In this document: positions 52,758 through 63,411 of the stretch, piece after piece
How positions within the stretch are numbered: the stretch's first letter is position 1
Layout of the letters: each line of letters begins with the position of its first letter
Source of the DNA: Cyclobacteriaceae bacterium
GTDB taxonomy: Bacteria; Bacteroidota; Bacteroidia; Cytophagales; Cyclobacteriaceae
DNA length: 64,000 bases
Direction: 5' to 3'
Assembly: GCA_029858965.1 (NCBI GenBank)
Contig: JAOUDZ010000001.1
Coordinates: forward strand, 62,001 to 126,000
Translations under genes and position numbers: made by a program
Notes under the pieces: model-generated
What the model saw: the letters and a program-made list of their open reading frames with translations, nothing else
Databases searched by the model: none
What the model was told of the DNA's origin: nothing

Positions 52758-54263
52758 CTTAATATCTGGCATAATGCGGGCCTCCCGATTTGCAATTTCC
52801 CATGCCATAAAGAAGATACATTTCGTGCGTTCAGTAAGCAGGTCAAACTCTATTTTTTCAATTTCGTCGCTTGGTTTATGGTAGTCCTCATGGATTCCAT
52901 CAAAGTAGAAGATGATCGGGATATTGTTTTTCGCAAAATTCCAATGATCCGATCGGTAATAAAGCCGTTCAGGATGGCGCTGATCGTTGTAGGTGTAATC
53001 AAAAATCAAGTTTGTATGGGCTTTGTTGACGGATTCACTGATAACATTCAATTCACTGGATAATTGATCTGCACCAATCACATAAATATATGGAGCACTT
53101 TCTTGATGTAAAGCGTCTCTCCTGCCCACCATATCAATATTCAACTCTACGACAGTTTCCCCCAACGGAAAAACCGGATGCTCTGTATAAAATTCCGAAC
53201 CCAGCAGTCCGCTTTCCTCCCCTGTAAAAGTCATAAATAGAATACTCCTTCTGGGGCCATAGCCTTCCTTTTTCGCAAGCGCGAAGACTTTTGCCAGTTC
53301 GATTACGGCAACGGTGCCTGAGCCATCATCGTCAGCCCCATTGTTGATCAAATCACCAGTGCCACTTTGTTTAATTCCAATATGGTCGTAGTGTGAGGAA
53401 ATGATCAATAACTCGTTTTTTTTGTCTTTTCCTTCCAGGAATCCAAGGACATTCTCGCTCTTTATAACCTTTACGGTCATGGAAGTCTTATAACTGATCA
53501 ATACGGGCTTGATCTTTTTTATAGATTTCGCTTTGGGATCATCTGAAACCTCTAACAGTTTATCCAGGGTAACACCGAGTAGCTTATCCACAATACGTGG
53601 TGATACAATAAACAAACCTGGCCGCTGATCCTCAATTGGGGTGGGGTATTTAAGACTTAGTCTGCTGTTGGTGGCATTGGCTTTGATCCGACCAAGTTGC
53701 ACGCCGTATACATCTTTGTCGCTCACATTGCATACAAAAACCATTCTTGCTCCCCGCTCTTTGGCTAGTGCTACCGCCTTGTTTCCGGCGATCCACTCAC
53801 TTTGGGAAAAAAGCAGAACGGCTTTATCCTTCACATCAACCTGATCGAAGTCAACCTGGGTGGCATTCCCAACAAAAACCAGCGGCACTGAAACCTCGCC
53901 GCCGCTATTATCAGAACCATAATATACAATGTCGGTGAAGTTATCATAACGCGTAGTTTCTGTCCTGACATAGGTTTCCGCTGGTCCCCGTTGATAAAGA
54001 TCCATTGTCTGGTAGTAATCTCCATCCAAAGGACCATCTAATTCCAATTCCTCAAAATTTGCACGAATGAATGCAGCCGCCATTTTCTGGCCACGCTTAC
54101 CTGTCTCTCTTCCTTCCATGGCATCCGACGCAAGGATCGACAAATTCGCCTTCAAGTCTGCGGATGAAATCTTGTTGCCGTACTTTCGTGCCGGAGGCTC
54201 TTGTGGTAAGCTCCAAAAACTGGAAATCACCCACATCAATATCAGAATGACGAAACTATTCAT
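52755..54263 (-). CDS. Secreted M28-family zinc aminopeptidase with PA domain
   Basis: A 502-residue exopeptidase. The signal peptide is about 1-20. A protease-associated (PA) insert spans about 130-250 (VFVGNATQVDFDQVDVKDKAVLLFSQ). The M28 catalytic core shows SSHYDHIG (zinc His/Asp), NNGADDDGSGTVAVIELA (bridging Asp), FTGEESGLLGS (Glu base and zinc Glu) and the late YRSDHWNFA and DYHKPSDE motifs. All metal ligands seem present, so it is probably active in the periplasm or outside the cell. Single gene. Confidence 0.93.
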   Translation of the reverse strand: MNSFVILILMWVISSFWSLPQEPPARKYGNKISSADLKANLSILASDAMEGRETGKRGQKMAAAFIRANFEELELDGPLDGDYYQTMDLYQRGPAETYVRTETTRYDNFTDIVYYGSDNSGGEVSVPLVFVGNATQVDFDQVDVKDKAVLLFSQSEWIAGNKAVALAKERGARMVFVCNVSDKDVYGVQLGRIKANATNSRLSLKYPTPIEDQRPGLFIVSPRIVDKLLGVTLDKLLEVSDDPKAKSIKKIKPVLISYKTSMTVKVIKSENVLGFLEGKDKKNELLIISSHYDHIGIKQSGTGDLINNGADDDGSGTVAVIELAKVFALAKKEGYGPRRSILFMTFTGEESGLLGSEFYTEHPVFPLGETVVELNIDMVGRRDALHQESAPYIYVIGADQLSSELNVISESVNKAHTNLIFDYTYNDQRHPERLYYRSDHWNFAKNNIPIIFYFDGIHEDYHKPSDEIEKIEFDLLTERTKCIFFMAWEIANREARIMPDIK

Positions 54264-54480
54264 GGAATTATTAAATAGGCCGGCAAGATCATCAGGTTCC
54301 TGGAAGTCAGCAAAGCTTTGGTCTTGAACTTAACAAATTCTTAAGGATGGCTAGGGGAAAATAAAGTGCTCCATTAAGCTTTCCTGAACGTGATTTCAGT
54401 ATTTTGGTTCTTGTGTTTAACCGAAACCTAACCATGCTGTTAAATTACTGATTCTAGAATTACCTTTGAAGCCTTTAGCG

Positions 54481-54488
54481 TAGTTTTG
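54481..54488 (+). promoter_or_regulatory. Candidate -7 element for gcvP
   Basis: TAGTTTTG matches TAnnTTTG, 37 nt before ATG 54526. A second match, TACCTTTG, lies at 54461-54468. Either could be used. No glycine riboswitch was recognised in the 262-bp leader region (54264-54525). Confidence 0.35.
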
Positions 54489-54525
54489 ATCCCAAATTTT
54501 AACATTTCTGAATATCAAACACCAG

Positions 54526-57417
54526 ATGAAATTCGATTCGCAATACACAGAAAAATTTGAAAGCCGGCATATTGGCCCTGATGCGCAGCAGGTTGAGGAG
54601 ATGTTGAAGGTTACCAAGGCATCGTCAATTGATGAATTGATCGATCAGACTATTCCAGCCGGTATCCGGATGAAGAAATCGCTTTCCCTACCCGAGGCGA
54701 AATCCGAATATCGGTTTTTACATGATTTCAAGAAGATTGCTTCTAAGAATAAGGTCTATAAGTCATTTATTGGAATGGGTTACTACAATACCATTACGCC
54801 CGGTGTTATACTGCGTAATATTTTAGAAAACCCGGGCTGGTATACCGCCTACACGCCTTATCAGGCGGAAATCGCTCAGGGGCGTCTGGAGGCCTTGATT
54901 AATTATCAAACCATGATAATTGAGCTCACCGGAATGCAAATCGCGAATGCTTCATTGTTGGATGAAGGAACTGCAGCAGCCGAAGCTATGCACCTGATGT
55001 ATGCTTCCCGAAAGGCTTCAAAAAAAAATGCAAGAAAATTTTTTGTTGATCAGCATACTTTCCCCCAAACTATCGACATACTCAAAACCCGGTCTGTCCC
55101 CATCGGCGTTGAGTTGATAATAGGCGAGCTCGATGCGCTGGATATTGCGGATCCTGAATTGTTTGCCGTTTATGTTCAGAATCCCGACAATAATGGCGCT
55201 ATTAAAGACTACACTCCTTTCGCACAAAGCGCCCATGAGAAAGACGTGCTTTTGGTGATGGGCGCAGATCTTATGAGTTTACTGCTCATGAAGTCGCCTG
55301 GCGAAATGGGTGCCGATGTAGCGATCGGGTCAAGCCAGCGATTCGGCGTGCCAATGGGATTTGGCGGACCGCACGCAGCTTTCTTCGCCACAAAGGATGA
55401 ATTCAAACGCCAAATGCCCGGAAGGATAATTGGTGCTTCGCTTGATGCCGCCGGAAATCCCGGGTATCGCATGGCCCTACAAACCCGTGAGCAACATATT
55501 CGAAGAGAAAAAGCAACATCAAACATTTGTACAGCACAGGTTCTGCTCTCTGTCATGGCGGGCATGTATGCGGTTTACCACGGTCCTAACGGGTTGAGAA
55601 AAATTTCCGGTCGTATACATGGCCTGGCAACAATCCTTGAACAGGGTCTTGGGGCATTGGGCGTTAGGCAGCTAAATGAACTGTATTTCGATACCTTAAG
55701 AGTAGCCGTAGCAGACGTGAAAGAACTTGAGCAAGTAGCGATTGGGCATAAAATTAACTTTCGCTACTTTCATGACAATCAAGTAGGCATCGCTTTGGAT
55801 GAGACAACTTCTGCGGAAGAAGTGAAACTTATTCTTGAAATTTTTTCAACGGTATTGAAGAAAAGGCCTCCTGTGGTTTCTGCCAATGGACAAGAGAAAA
55901 AATGGCCGGAATCGTTAGTCCGAAAATCAACCTATCTCACACATCCTGTTTTCAACACGCACCATTCTGAGCACGAGATGCTTCGCTACATCAAGCGTTT
56001 AGAGAATAAGGATCTTTCGATGGTACATTCTATGATTTCATTGGGATCCTGTACCATGAAGTTAAATGCTACCGCAGAGATGATTCCTGTTACTTGGCCT
56101 GAGCTTGGAAACATTCATCCCTTTGCGCCGGCCGATCAAACGGAAGGTTATAGGGAAATGATTGCAGCACTCGAAAGTTCCCTAAAAGAAATTACAGGCT
56201 TTAGCGGAATATCCCTTCAGCCCAACAGCGGTGCACAGGGAGAATACACGGGTTTGATGGTGATACGTGCCTATCATAAGGATCAAGGCGAAGGACATCG
56301 AAACATTTCTCTTATTCCAGCGTCAGCACATGGTACCAACCCGGCCAGTGCAATTATGGCTGGAATGGAAGTTGTGGTTGTGAAATCAGATGAAGAAGGC
56401 AAAATCGATGTATCAGATTTAAAAGCCAAGGCTAAACAATACAGCGACAGGCTAGCTTGTTTAATGGTAACGTATCCATCAACGCATGGCGTGTTTGAGG
56501 AAAACATAACTGAAATATGCGAGGCAGTACACATCCATGGCGGCCTTGTGTACATGGATGGTGCAAATATGAATGCACAGGTCGGATTAACATCGCCCGC
56601 CAATATCGGTGCAGACGTTTGCCATCTGAACCTGCATAAAACCTTCTGCATTCCGCATGGTGGCGGTGGACCTGGTATGGGGCCCATTTGTTGCAATGAT
56701 AAATTGAAGGATTACCTTCCAGGACATGCTGTGGTCAAAACCGGAGGTAAGAAAGCCATCCACGCTGTCTCCGCTGCCCCCTGGGGCAGCGCAAGCATCC
56801 TTACAATTTCCTATGCCTATGTTGCCATGATGGGCGGAGAGGGACTCACCCGCGCAACGAAGTTCGCCATCCTCAATGCGAACTACATCAAGGACCGTCT
56901 CCAGGGTCATTTCAAAATTCTTTACACGGGTACTAACGGCCGGTGTGCCCATGAGATGATCGTAGATTGCCGCGAGTTCAAGAAATGGGGCATTGAAGTG
57001 GAAGACATTGCAAAACGGTTGATGGATTATGGCTTTCATGCCCCTACCGTATCTTTTCCGGTAGCGGGAACTTTAATGATCGAGCCCACCGAAAGTGAAC
57101 CTAAGGAGGAACTTGACCGTTTTGTCGCTGCGCTAATTGAAATTCGGAATGAAATTCGGGAGATTGAAGAAGGCAGGGCTGATCGTGAAAACAACGTGCT
57201 GACACAAGCGCCGCATACAGCAGCCGTTATTACTGCTGATCATTGGGATCGCCCGTATTCCCGGCAAAAGGCGGCCTATCCTCTTCCTTTTGTCAAAGAG
57301 GCAAAGTTTTGGCCATCCGTAAGCAGAATAGATAATGCATACGGTGATCGCAATCTTGTTTGCAGTTGTCTTCCTATTGAAGCTTATAACGCGCAGGAAG
57401 AAGCAACGTCAGTATAG
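54526..57417 (+). CDS. gcvP: Glycine dehydrogenase (decarboxylating), P-protein of the glycine cleavage system
   Basis: A 963-residue single-chain P-protein (N- and C-terminal halves fused, unlike the split GcvPA/GcvPB). It decarboxylates glycine and passes the aminomethyl group to lipoyl H-protein. The start [17 protein letters not shown] is typical. The PLP-binding lysine is in [18 protein letters not shown] (about 704-721). Glycine-rich [12 protein letters not shown] (about 277-288) is the paired N-terminal block. Other Gcv genes are not in the window, but sdaA (serine dehydratase) lies about 3 kb downstream, so serine/glycine catabolism is partly grouped here. Confidence 0.98.
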   Translation: MKFDSQYTEKFESRHIGPDAQQVEEMLKVTKASSIDELIDQTIPAGIRMKKSLSLPEAKSEYRFLHDFKKIASKNKVYKSFIGMGYYNTITPGVILRNILENPGWYTAYTPYQAEIAQGRLEALINYQTMIIELTGMQIANASLLDEGTAAAEAMHLMYASRKASKKNARKFFVDQHTFPQTIDILKTRSVPIGVELIIGELDALDIADPELFAVYVQNPDNNGAIKDYTPFAQSAHEKDVLLVMGADLMSLLLMKSPGEMGADVAIGSSQRFGVPMGFGGPHAAFFATKDEFKRQMPGRIIGASLDAAGNPGYRMALQTREQHIRREKATSNICTAQVLLSVMAGMYAVYHGPNGLRKISGRIHGLATILEQGLGALGVRQLNELYFDTLRVAVADVKELEQVAIGHKINFRYFHDNQVGIALDETTSAEEVKLILEIFSTVLKKRPPVVSANGQEKKWPESLVRKSTYLTHPVFNTHHSEHEMLRYIKRLENKDLSMVHSMISLGSCTMKLNATAEMIPVTWPELGNIHPFAPADQTEGYREMIAALESSLKEITGFSGISLQPNSGAQGEYTGLMVIRAYHKDQGEGHRNISLIPASAHGTNPASAIMAGMEVVVVKSDEEGKIDVSDLKAKAKQYSDRLACLMVTYPSTHGVFEENITEICEAVHIHGGLVYMDGANMNAQVGLTSPANIGADVCHLNLHKTFCIPHGGGGPGMGPICCNDKLKDYLPGHAVVKTGGKKAIHAVSAAPWGSASILTISYAYVAMMGGEGLTRATKFAILNANYIKDRLQGHFKILYTGTNGRCAHEMIVDCREFKKWGIEVEDIAKRLMDYGFHAPTVSFPVAGTLMIEPTESEPKEELDRFVAALIEIRNEIREIEEGRADRENNVLTQAPHTAAVITADHWDRPYSRQKAAYPLPFVKEAKFWPSVSRIDNAYGDRNLVCSCLPIEAYNAQEEATSV

Positions 57418-57499
57418 CGATGGCTGTATTGGGTGCTGCTAACCCTATCGCTGTAAGGCGGCCATTTTCACTATCTTGGATTCTATAAGACTGCACAAC

Positions 57500-59158
57500 A
57501 TGCCCAACGTATTGGACCAGTTACCGAACAAACTTCCATGGTGGACATGGGTTATCCCTTTGCCGATCATACACGTGGGGACACAAATATCTATTTGGTC
57601 ACATGTGACGACCGGGTCCTCACTTTTCTATTTTCCGGTACCCATTGCGTTAATCCTGATGTACTGGTGGGGCCCGCGTGTGCTCGCAGGGTTTTACCTT
57701 AACGCCCTTCTAAGTGCGCATCTATGGGGTCTGGAGAACTTCCTCTACCATCCAGTATATGCAATGCCTGAAGTGGTTTTCGTCTTTCTTTCCTGGCTAT
57801 TCTTCATTCATTTGGCAAAAGGAAAATGCTGGCTTCCCAACATAAGACAGCTTGGATATTTTTTGATTTTGGGTCTCGTGGTACCACTCATCATATACAA
57901 GTTCATGCTCGAGGGGATATTCCTCTATTTCGACGAAATATCCATTGACAACTTCTGGTCTCTGCTTCTCGCAACAGGGCTTGGTGACTTTATTTCCATC
58001 TTTGGTCTATCCATTCCTGTGCTTTACCTGGCTTCCGGAATAATGACCCAAAAAGGGTTAACGAATATAAACGCACGTATACCCTTTCGCGTGAACCGAC
58101 TTGGCACTAAATTAAAGTCCACACGGTATATACTTGAAATTCTGCTATGTCTTCTCTTAGCATTTGCAATCAGTCAAACCCTAAACTTTGTAGACTATTG
58201 GTTTTTATATGGCATATTGTCCATGTATTTTGCTATTCGCTTTGGCTTTGGATTTGCCATTATCTTTAACTCTTTTATATTACTATTAACGTACGTGTTG
58301 CCCGCTCTACTTCATCCTTCGTTTACGAGAGCCATGATAGTTGATAACCAGATGGTCAAAATTCAGATTGGTTCCGGCCTTCTTTATGTTTTCAGTACGG
58401 TAACCGGGAGGGTGATGTCGGATTCGGGCGCATTGGAAAAACGTTTGAGTCAACAGAATAAAGAACTCGAACAAGCGAACAAGGAGCTGGACAGATTTGT
58501 GTATAGTGTTTCACACGATCTCAGCGCGCCACTGCGATCTATTTTGGGGCTGGTGAACATCAGTAGGTTTGAAGAAAGTATAGAACAGCTTAGATTCTAT
58601 ATTAATAACATTGAATCAAGTGTTCACAAACTCGATAATTTCATAAATGAAATTCTTGACTATTCCAGAAATGAGCGGCAGGAAATATTGCGGGAAAACC
58701 TTAATCTTGATGAGCTTTGTAGAGAAATTCTGGATAATTTGAAGTTCCAGGAAAACTTTAGCAGCATTGGGGTTGATCTCAGCGGTATTGGAAAAGATCC
58801 GATATATACTGACAAAATGCGATTGAAAATCATTTTGAATAATCTATTATCGAATGCTGTTAAATTCCAATCTGAAGGTCATGGCCGCGTACCTTTTATT
58901 CGCGTTAAATCAGAAAAAACGGCCGGCAAATTTATGATCGAAGTGGAGGATAATGGTGAGGGAATAAAGCCAGAGGTGAAAGATAGAATTTTTGGCATGT
59001 TTTTCCGTGGCACGCAGCGTTCTAACGGATCCGGTCTGGGCCTCTATATCGCGAAAGAAGCTGCTGAAAAAATTGACGGGACCATCAGCGTTGCCTCTGC
59101 GTACGGAATAGGGACTGTGTTTCGCCTTGATTTAAGATGTGAATCTACGCAGTTATAA
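57500..59158 (+). CDS. MASE1-like sensor histidine kinase (second copy)
   Basis: A 552-residue kinase with about eight membrane segments (about 15-300) of the MASE1 type, a coiled coil (about 310-330), HisKA with His339 (SVSHDLSAP), and a HATPase domain with VEDNGEGI and GSGLGLYIAKEA. It shares domain order and NKELDRFVYSVSHDL with the kinase at 10911-12626. No response regulator is near, so its partner is encoded elsewhere. ATG at 57500 is preferred over TTG 57476. Confidence 0.9.
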   Translation: MPNVLDQLPNKLPWWTWVIPLPIIHVGTQISIWSHVTTGSSLFYFPVPIALILMYWWGPRVLAGFYLNALLSAHLWGLENFLYHPVYAMPEVVFVFLSWLFFIHLAKGKCWLPNIRQLGYFLILGLVVPLIIYKFMLEGIFLYFDEISIDNFWSLLLATGLGDFISIFGLSIPVLYLASGIMTQKGLTNINARIPFRVNRLGTKLKSTRYILEILLCLLLAFAISQTLNFVDYWFLYGILSMYFAIRFGFGFAIIFNSFILLLTYVLPALLHPSFTRAMIVDNQMVKIQIGSGLLYVFSTVTGRVMSDSGALEKRLSQQNKELEQANKELDRFVYSVSHDLSAPLRSILGLVNISRFEESIEQLRFYINNIESSVHKLDNFINEILDYSRNERQEILRENLNLDELCREILDNLKFQENFSSIGVDLSGIGKDPIYTDKMRLKIILNNLLSNAVKFQSEGHGRVPFIRVKSEKTAGKFMIEVEDNGEGIKPEVKDRIFGMFFRGTQRSNGSGLGLYIAKEAAEKIDGTISVASAYGIGTVFRLDLRCESTQL

Positions 59159-59210
59159 ATGGATTTGTAAAAAGGGTGTCCCTTGCTTTTTCAATAAAAA
59201 AACTATCCCA

Positions 59211-60086
59211 ATGCGTTATGCATGGCTGATTCTTCCCGCATTGTTGTTCTGGCCAATTTTGCTCCATGCGCAGTTTAAAGATTCAGCATTACAGCAAATG
59301 GTCGATGCTGAACATGCATTTGTCAAAATGGCCAAAGAGCAAAGCACTAAAACAGCATTTTTACATTACCTCAGTGATGACGTAGTTACAACGGGTCCAA
59401 ATGGTCCAACCACGGGTAAAGCAGCAATAATAAACCAACCGGCCAATAACGGCTGGCTGTATTGGAAAGTATCTTTCTGCGATATCGCTTCATCGGGGGA
59501 TTTCGGTTTCACCACGGGACCTTGGGAATATCGTTTAAGCAAGGAAGATGAGAAAGCCGTAATATTCGGATCGTTTCATTCCGTCTGGAAAAAACAAAAT
59601 GACGGTTCCTGGAAAAACATTGTAGATATAGGTACACGACACAATACGCCAGCAGAAAATGAAGTTATTGCGACGACATCAATGCCCTTGAGATCATCGA
59701 AGACCAGGGAAAAGTCTCCTCCTGACCCAGCCCTAATACTTGAACAGGAAAAAGAATTCCTTGACGCCTATCTTCGCAAAGGTCTTGACGCATACCATTC
59801 TTTCGCTTCATCCGAAATTCGTATTTCAAGAGAAGGAATCCTCCCTATTGTTACAGCGGACCAGAAAAAAGAGTTTCTAGAAAGTGCCAACCTGCTTTCG
59901 AATCTCCAACTTATCGATGCTGGAATTGCTTCATCAGGGGATCTTGGTTATGTATATGGCACGGCTGATGTAACCCTGTCCACTGACTCACCAAGCAATA
60001 AGAAATCAGCAACCTATTTTCGCATCTGGAAGAAAGAAAAGCGTGCCCATTGGAAGATTGTGATAGATGTTGTCGCCTTCGAGTAG
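59211..60086 (+). CDS. Secreted protein with two NTF2-like (DUF4440/SnoaL-type) domains
   Basis: A 291-residue protein. The signal peptide ends in LLHAQF (ATG 59211 chosen because it gives this clean signal). Two similar domains follow, at about 22-150 and 180-288. Each begins with an acidic helix (MVDAEHAFVKMAKEQ, then LEQEKEFLDAYLRKG) and contains an ASSGDFG/ASSGDLG strand and a final WKKxxDGxWKxxxD strand, the hallmarks of DUF4440-type domains. Internal duplication is evident. No catalytic residues can be named; such proteins bind small molecules. Confidence 0.83.
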   Translation: MRYAWLILPALLFWPILLHAQFKDSALQQMVDAEHAFVKMAKEQSTKTAFLHYLSDDVVTTGPNGPTTGKAAIINQPANNGWLYWKVSFCDIASSGDFGFTTGPWEYRLSKEDEKAVIFGSFHSVWKKQNDGSWKNIVDIGTRHNTPAENEVIATTSMPLRSSKTREKSPPDPALILEQEKEFLDAYLRKGLDAYHSFASSEIRISREGILPIVTADQKKEFLESANLLSNLQLIDAGIASSGDLGYVYGTADVTLSTDSPSNKKSATYFRIWKKEKRAHWKIVIDVVAFE

Positions 60087-60227
60087 GAATTGTCTTAATG
60101 TCAAATGATAATCTGTACAACCGTTTGAATTTGAAAGAAAGACCAAGACCTTTGACCCAAATCAAAATTATGGTTTATCCCAACGCGCCCAGGCCGGCAT
60201 CCAATACACCTCTAAATTTCAATCACC

Positions 60228-61130
60228 ATGGCATTTCTGTTTGACTCTTTTGAAGGTTGGTTAAAGTATTCCACAGAACACAATTTGTCGCTAAGCAAAG
60301 TTGTGCTGGAATATGAGTATGCTGAAAAAGGAAGGAAGGAAGACGAGACAAGGGAGGGATTACGAGCAGCATGGCAAGTCATGAAGGAGGCTGTGCATAC
60401 GGGCCTGGAGGAGGAGATGACCTCGCGTTCCGGCATGATTAACAATGGCGCCAAGAAAGTTTACCGCTATCCAAAAGCAGTCCTATCCAAAGAATTTCAA
60501 AACCTGATTTCACGTGCGCTTGCAGCCAAAGAAGTCAACTCTTGTATGGGTAGAATTGTAGCAGCACCCACCGCTGGGGCGAGTGGGATAATGCCCGGCG
60601 TGTTATACACTCTCCAGGAGATTCACCAGATCGACGATGAAAAAATTCTTGATGCAATGCTTATTGCTGCGGGTATCGCATTAATCATGGAACAGAAGGC
60701 TTCCATCTCCGGAGCAGTAGGCGGGTGCCAGGCTGAAACAGGAACTGCCGCCGCAATGGGTGCAGGTGCGATTGTCTATTGCCTCGAAGGCAGTTCAGGA
60801 CAGATTTTTAATGCAGTGGCCATTACCGTGCAATGTATGCTTGGGCTGGTGTGTGATCCCGTTGCCGGGTTGGTGGAAGTTCCATGCGTCGTTCGCAATG
60901 CCAGCGCGGCAGCCATTGCCAATAGCTCGGCTCAGATTGCTCTGGCTGATGTAAGCAGCGTTATTCCCGTTGATGAAGTAATTGAAGCCATGGGTGAAAT
61001 TGGAGCCAGCATGGAAACGCGCTACAAAGAAACGGCCATGGGAGGATTGGCGGCGACCAAAACAGGGCAGGCCATTGCAAAGCGGGTGCTTATCAGAGAT
61101 ATTGAAATTCTCCCGGATGATAACAAATAG
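60228..61130 (+). CDS. sdaA: L-serine ammonia-lyase, iron-sulfur-dependent, alpha-type subunit
   Basis: A 300-residue serine dehydratase alpha domain converting L-serine to pyruvate and ammonia with a 4Fe-4S cluster. The cluster cysteines are in SCMGRIVAAPTAGASGIMPG, VGGCQAETGTAAAMGAGA and CMLGLVCDPVAGLVEVPCV. The beta domain, which in many bacteria is fused (about 450 residues) or a separate gene, is not in this window. It might work with an unlinked beta subunit. Convergent with the small membrane protein gene. Confidence 0.94.
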   Translation: MAFLFDSFEGWLKYSTEHNLSLSKVVLEYEYAEKGRKEDETREGLRAAWQVMKEAVHTGLEEEMTSRSGMINNGAKKVYRYPKAVLSKEFQNLISRALAAKEVNSCMGRIVAAPTAGASGIMPGVLYTLQEIHQIDDEKILDAMLIAAGIALIMEQKASISGAVGGCQAETGTAAAMGAGAIVYCLEGSSGQIFNAVAITVQCMLGLVCDPVAGLVEVPCVVRNASAAAIANSSAQIALADVSSVIPVDEVIEAMGEIGASMETRYKETAMGGLAATKTGQAIAKRVLIRDIEILPDDNK

Positions 61131-61161
61131 GAAACACGAGCCTAGGAAATGGATACCCCAA

Positions 61162-61617
61162 TTACTTTAGATAGTCCGGGAGAAACTCATTGCCGAAGAA
61201 ATACACAATAGAACTGAGCAGTACCGACCAGATTGCAGCGCTGACAAACATGAAGAAGATAATTCTCTCTTTCGGACTGCCTGAACTAACCGCCAGGATT
61301 GTCCCGCCAATGGGTGTTAACAACAGCGGCGTAAGCCCAGCGACACCTATCAAACCATACTTTTTCCAAATCCTAACATATTTACGGTTGTTTTCCGAAA
61401 ATCTATTTCTTTTCCCCAGTATTCTTTCGATTACTTTGATGCGAATCCAGTTCCCTGCATAAGTAAAGACCAATACAACGGTCATCATACCTGCAACAGT
61501 TACGAGTATCGTGGTCAATAATTTCAACCCCGCTGCATATCCTCCAAGTGGCCCAAAAATGAATTTCAGCATGCTTGAAAAATATACAGGTATGGCTTTG
61601 AGGATTTCTTCCAACAT
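61162..61617 (-). CDS. Small multidrug-export/VTT-like membrane protein
   Basis: A 151-residue protein with about four hydrophobic segments. The C-terminal half carries KYGLIGVAGLTPLLLTPIGGTILAVSSG, a re-entrant-like segment with Pro and Gly, found in the Sm_multidrug_ex (small multidrug export) and DedA/VTT-related proteins. A basic loop (IERILGKRNRFSENNRKYV) lies in the middle. Transport function is not established. It lies immediately downstream of upp on the reverse strand (15 bp gap). Confidence 0.75.
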   Translation of the reverse strand: MLEEILKAIPVYFSSMLKFIFGPLGGYAAGLKLLTTILVTVAGMMTVVLVFTYAGNWIRIKVIERILGKRNRFSENNRKYVRIWKKYGLIGVAGLTPLLLTPIGGTILAVSSGSPKERIIFFMFVSAAIWSVLLSSIVYFFGNEFLPDYLK

Positions 61618-61632
61618 AGATCATTGAACTAT

Positions 61633-62277
61633 TTATAACTTTGGACCGAAGCAAAGGTCACCGGCATCGCCCAGCCCAGGTACAATATAAAACTGATCGT
61701 TCAACCTTTCATCGACAGCGCACGTATATATTGAGTGAGGTAATTTCAAATTGGCCGTAATGAAGTCAATCCCTTCCTGAACGGAAACCAAAGATGCAAT
61801 ATAAATATGAGTAGGTGTACCGTGTTGAAGCAATGCATCAACAGCACGGACGAATGATTTTCCGGTAGCCAGCATCGGATCGATCAAAATTACATCCCGA
61901 TTATGGACTGACGGAGTCGCCAGGTATTCCAGGTTTATCACTACTTCTTCCCCACCCTCCCTTCTGTAGGCGCCAATAAAACCGCAATCCGATTGATCAA
62001 AGAAATCAAGAAATCCCTGAAAATAGGGCAACCCTGCCCGCATTACTGTAATCAAAACCGGCTTGTCAGTCATCAGTCTGACAACGGATTTCCCCAATGG
62101 TGTTGCGACAGAAGTTTGCGCATACGAAATATTTTTTGATATCTCATATGCCATAATTTGCCCTAATCGCTCAACATTTTTCCTGAATCTTAACCGATCC
62201 TGCTGACTACGCATATCCCGGAGTTCAGCCATGAAATGATTTGCAACTGAATTCTGCTCACTTAAATTAAATAACAT
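61633..62277 (-). CDS. upp: Uracil phosphoribosyltransferase
   Basis: A 214-residue salvage enzyme that makes UMP from uracil and PRPP. The PRPP motif DVILIDPMLATGKSFVRAVDAL (about 127-148) and VDERLNDQFYIVPGLGDAGDLCFG at the C-terminus are complete. ATG 62277 matches the family N-terminus (MLFNLSEQNSVANHF); a longer upstream open frame is antisense to the neighbouring peptidase gene and is rejected. Divergent from the M42-like peptidase. Confidence 0.95.
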   Translation of the reverse strand: MLFNLSEQNSVANHFMAELRDMRSQQDRLRFRKNVERLGQIMAYEISKNISYAQTSVATPLGKSVVRLMTDKPVLITVMRAGLPYFQGFLDFFDQSDCGFIGAYRREGGEEVVINLEYLATPSVHNRDVILIDPMLATGKSFVRAVDALLQHGTPTHIYIASLVSVQEGIDFITANLKLPHSIYTCAVDERLNDQFYIVPGLGDAGDLCFGPKL

Positions 62278-62329
62278 ATGTCGCACTTTTTTCTCACCAA
62301 AATTTAGAATAAAGTTGTGGGAAGAACTA

Positions 62330-63307
62330 ATGGCAAAGGCAACGATCTTGAAAAAACCAAAAACGGTCCTCCCAAGGCAACCTAAAAAATCGGACATGAA
62401 ACTCCTGAAACAACTATGTGAAATTCCAGCCCCATCCGGAAATGAATTCCGCATGAAAGAATTCCTGCTGAAATATGTCCAAAAAGAAAGGAAGAAATGG
62501 AAAGTTAAGCCTGAAATTTACACAGGCGAAGATTTTCAAGATTGCATCATTCTAAAATTCGGAAAACCCCGTACTGCCATTTTTGCCCATATGGATAGCA
62601 TTGGCTTTACGGTTCGCTATTTTAATCAGCTACTTCCCATTGGAAGTCCGGATGCTGAAATGGGAACCTTGCTTGTTGGACAGGATCGCCATGGCCCCAT
62701 TGAATGTGAGTTGGAATATGACAAAGACAATCATGCATTCTACAAATTCGGTCGGCAAATAGAGCGCGGCACCGAACTCACGTACAGTGTAAATTTTCGC
62801 GACAGCAAGAACTTTATACAGTCGGCATATCTCGACAACCGCCTTGGTATTTACAACGCCTTAAAAGTTGCCGAAACAATTCAAGATGGCGTTATCGTTT
62901 TTGGCTGTTGGGAGGAGCATGGGGGCGGATCAGTTCCATACCTTGCCAAATTCATTTATGAAAAGTGGAATATTAAACAAGCTCTTATCTCAGACATCAC
63001 ATGGATATCCGATGGCGTAGAGCCCGGCAACGGTGTTGCCATTTCCATGAGGGATAGAAATCTGCCAAGAAGAAGTTATGTAAACCGGATCATCGCTATT
63101 GCTGATAAGCGAAAAATAGCATATCAATTGGAGATTGAGGGTAGTGGTTCGAGCGATGGAAGGGAACTGCAAACTTCCCCATACCCTATCGACTGGTGTT
63201 TCATCGGCGCCCCAGAACAAAGTCCGCACACGCCGAACGAAAAGGTGCATAAAAATGATATTAAGACCATGATTGCATTGTACGAATGCCTGATGAAAGA
63301 CCTTTAG
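62330..63307 (+). CDS. M42/M20-like zinc aminopeptidase
   Basis: A peptidase of about 325 residues. Metal-site motifs follow the M42 pattern: FAHMDSIGFTVRY, AYLDNRLGIYNAL, WEEHGGGSVPYLAK (Glu base and zinc ligand), DITWISDGVEPG and a late PHTPNE with His ligand. M42 enzymes are cytoplasmic tetrahedral aminopeptidases that finish peptide degradation. The start may be ATG 62330 or ATG 62396; the region between (Lys rich) is not conserved in the family, so the second is quite possible. No signal peptide. Divergent from upp. Confidence 0.85.
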   Translation: MAKATILKKPKTVLPRQPKKSDMKLLKQLCEIPAPSGNEFRMKEFLLKYVQKERKKWKVKPEIYTGEDFQDCIILKFGKPRTAIFAHMDSIGFTVRYFNQLLPIGSPDAEMGTLLVGQDRHGPIECELEYDKDNHAFYKFGRQIERGTELTYSVNFRDSKNFIQSAYLDNRLGIYNALKVAETIQDGVIVFGCWEEHGGGSVPYLAKFIYEKWNIKQALISDITWISDGVEPGNGVAISMRDRNLPRRSYVNRIIAIADKRKIAYQLEIEGSGSSDGRELQTSPYPIDWCFIGAPEQSPHTPNEKVHKNDIKTMIALYECLMKDL

Positions 63308-63411
63308 CAGTCTTTATCGTGGTAAACGTTACTGGAATGCAATGCAAACCTTGGGTACAGTTTGCCCATATGGAAACATTTTCACCCCAAATGAGCCAAT
63401 CGTGTGGAAAT

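Noticed and set aside
54264-54525. Possible glycine riboswitch before gcvP
   Set aside because: No recognisable conserved core of the glycine aptamer; only promoter-like boxes are seen.
62278-62454. N-terminal extension of upp by 59 codons
   Set aside because: The extension is antisense to the M42-like gene, and normal upp starts at the MLFNLSEQN segment.
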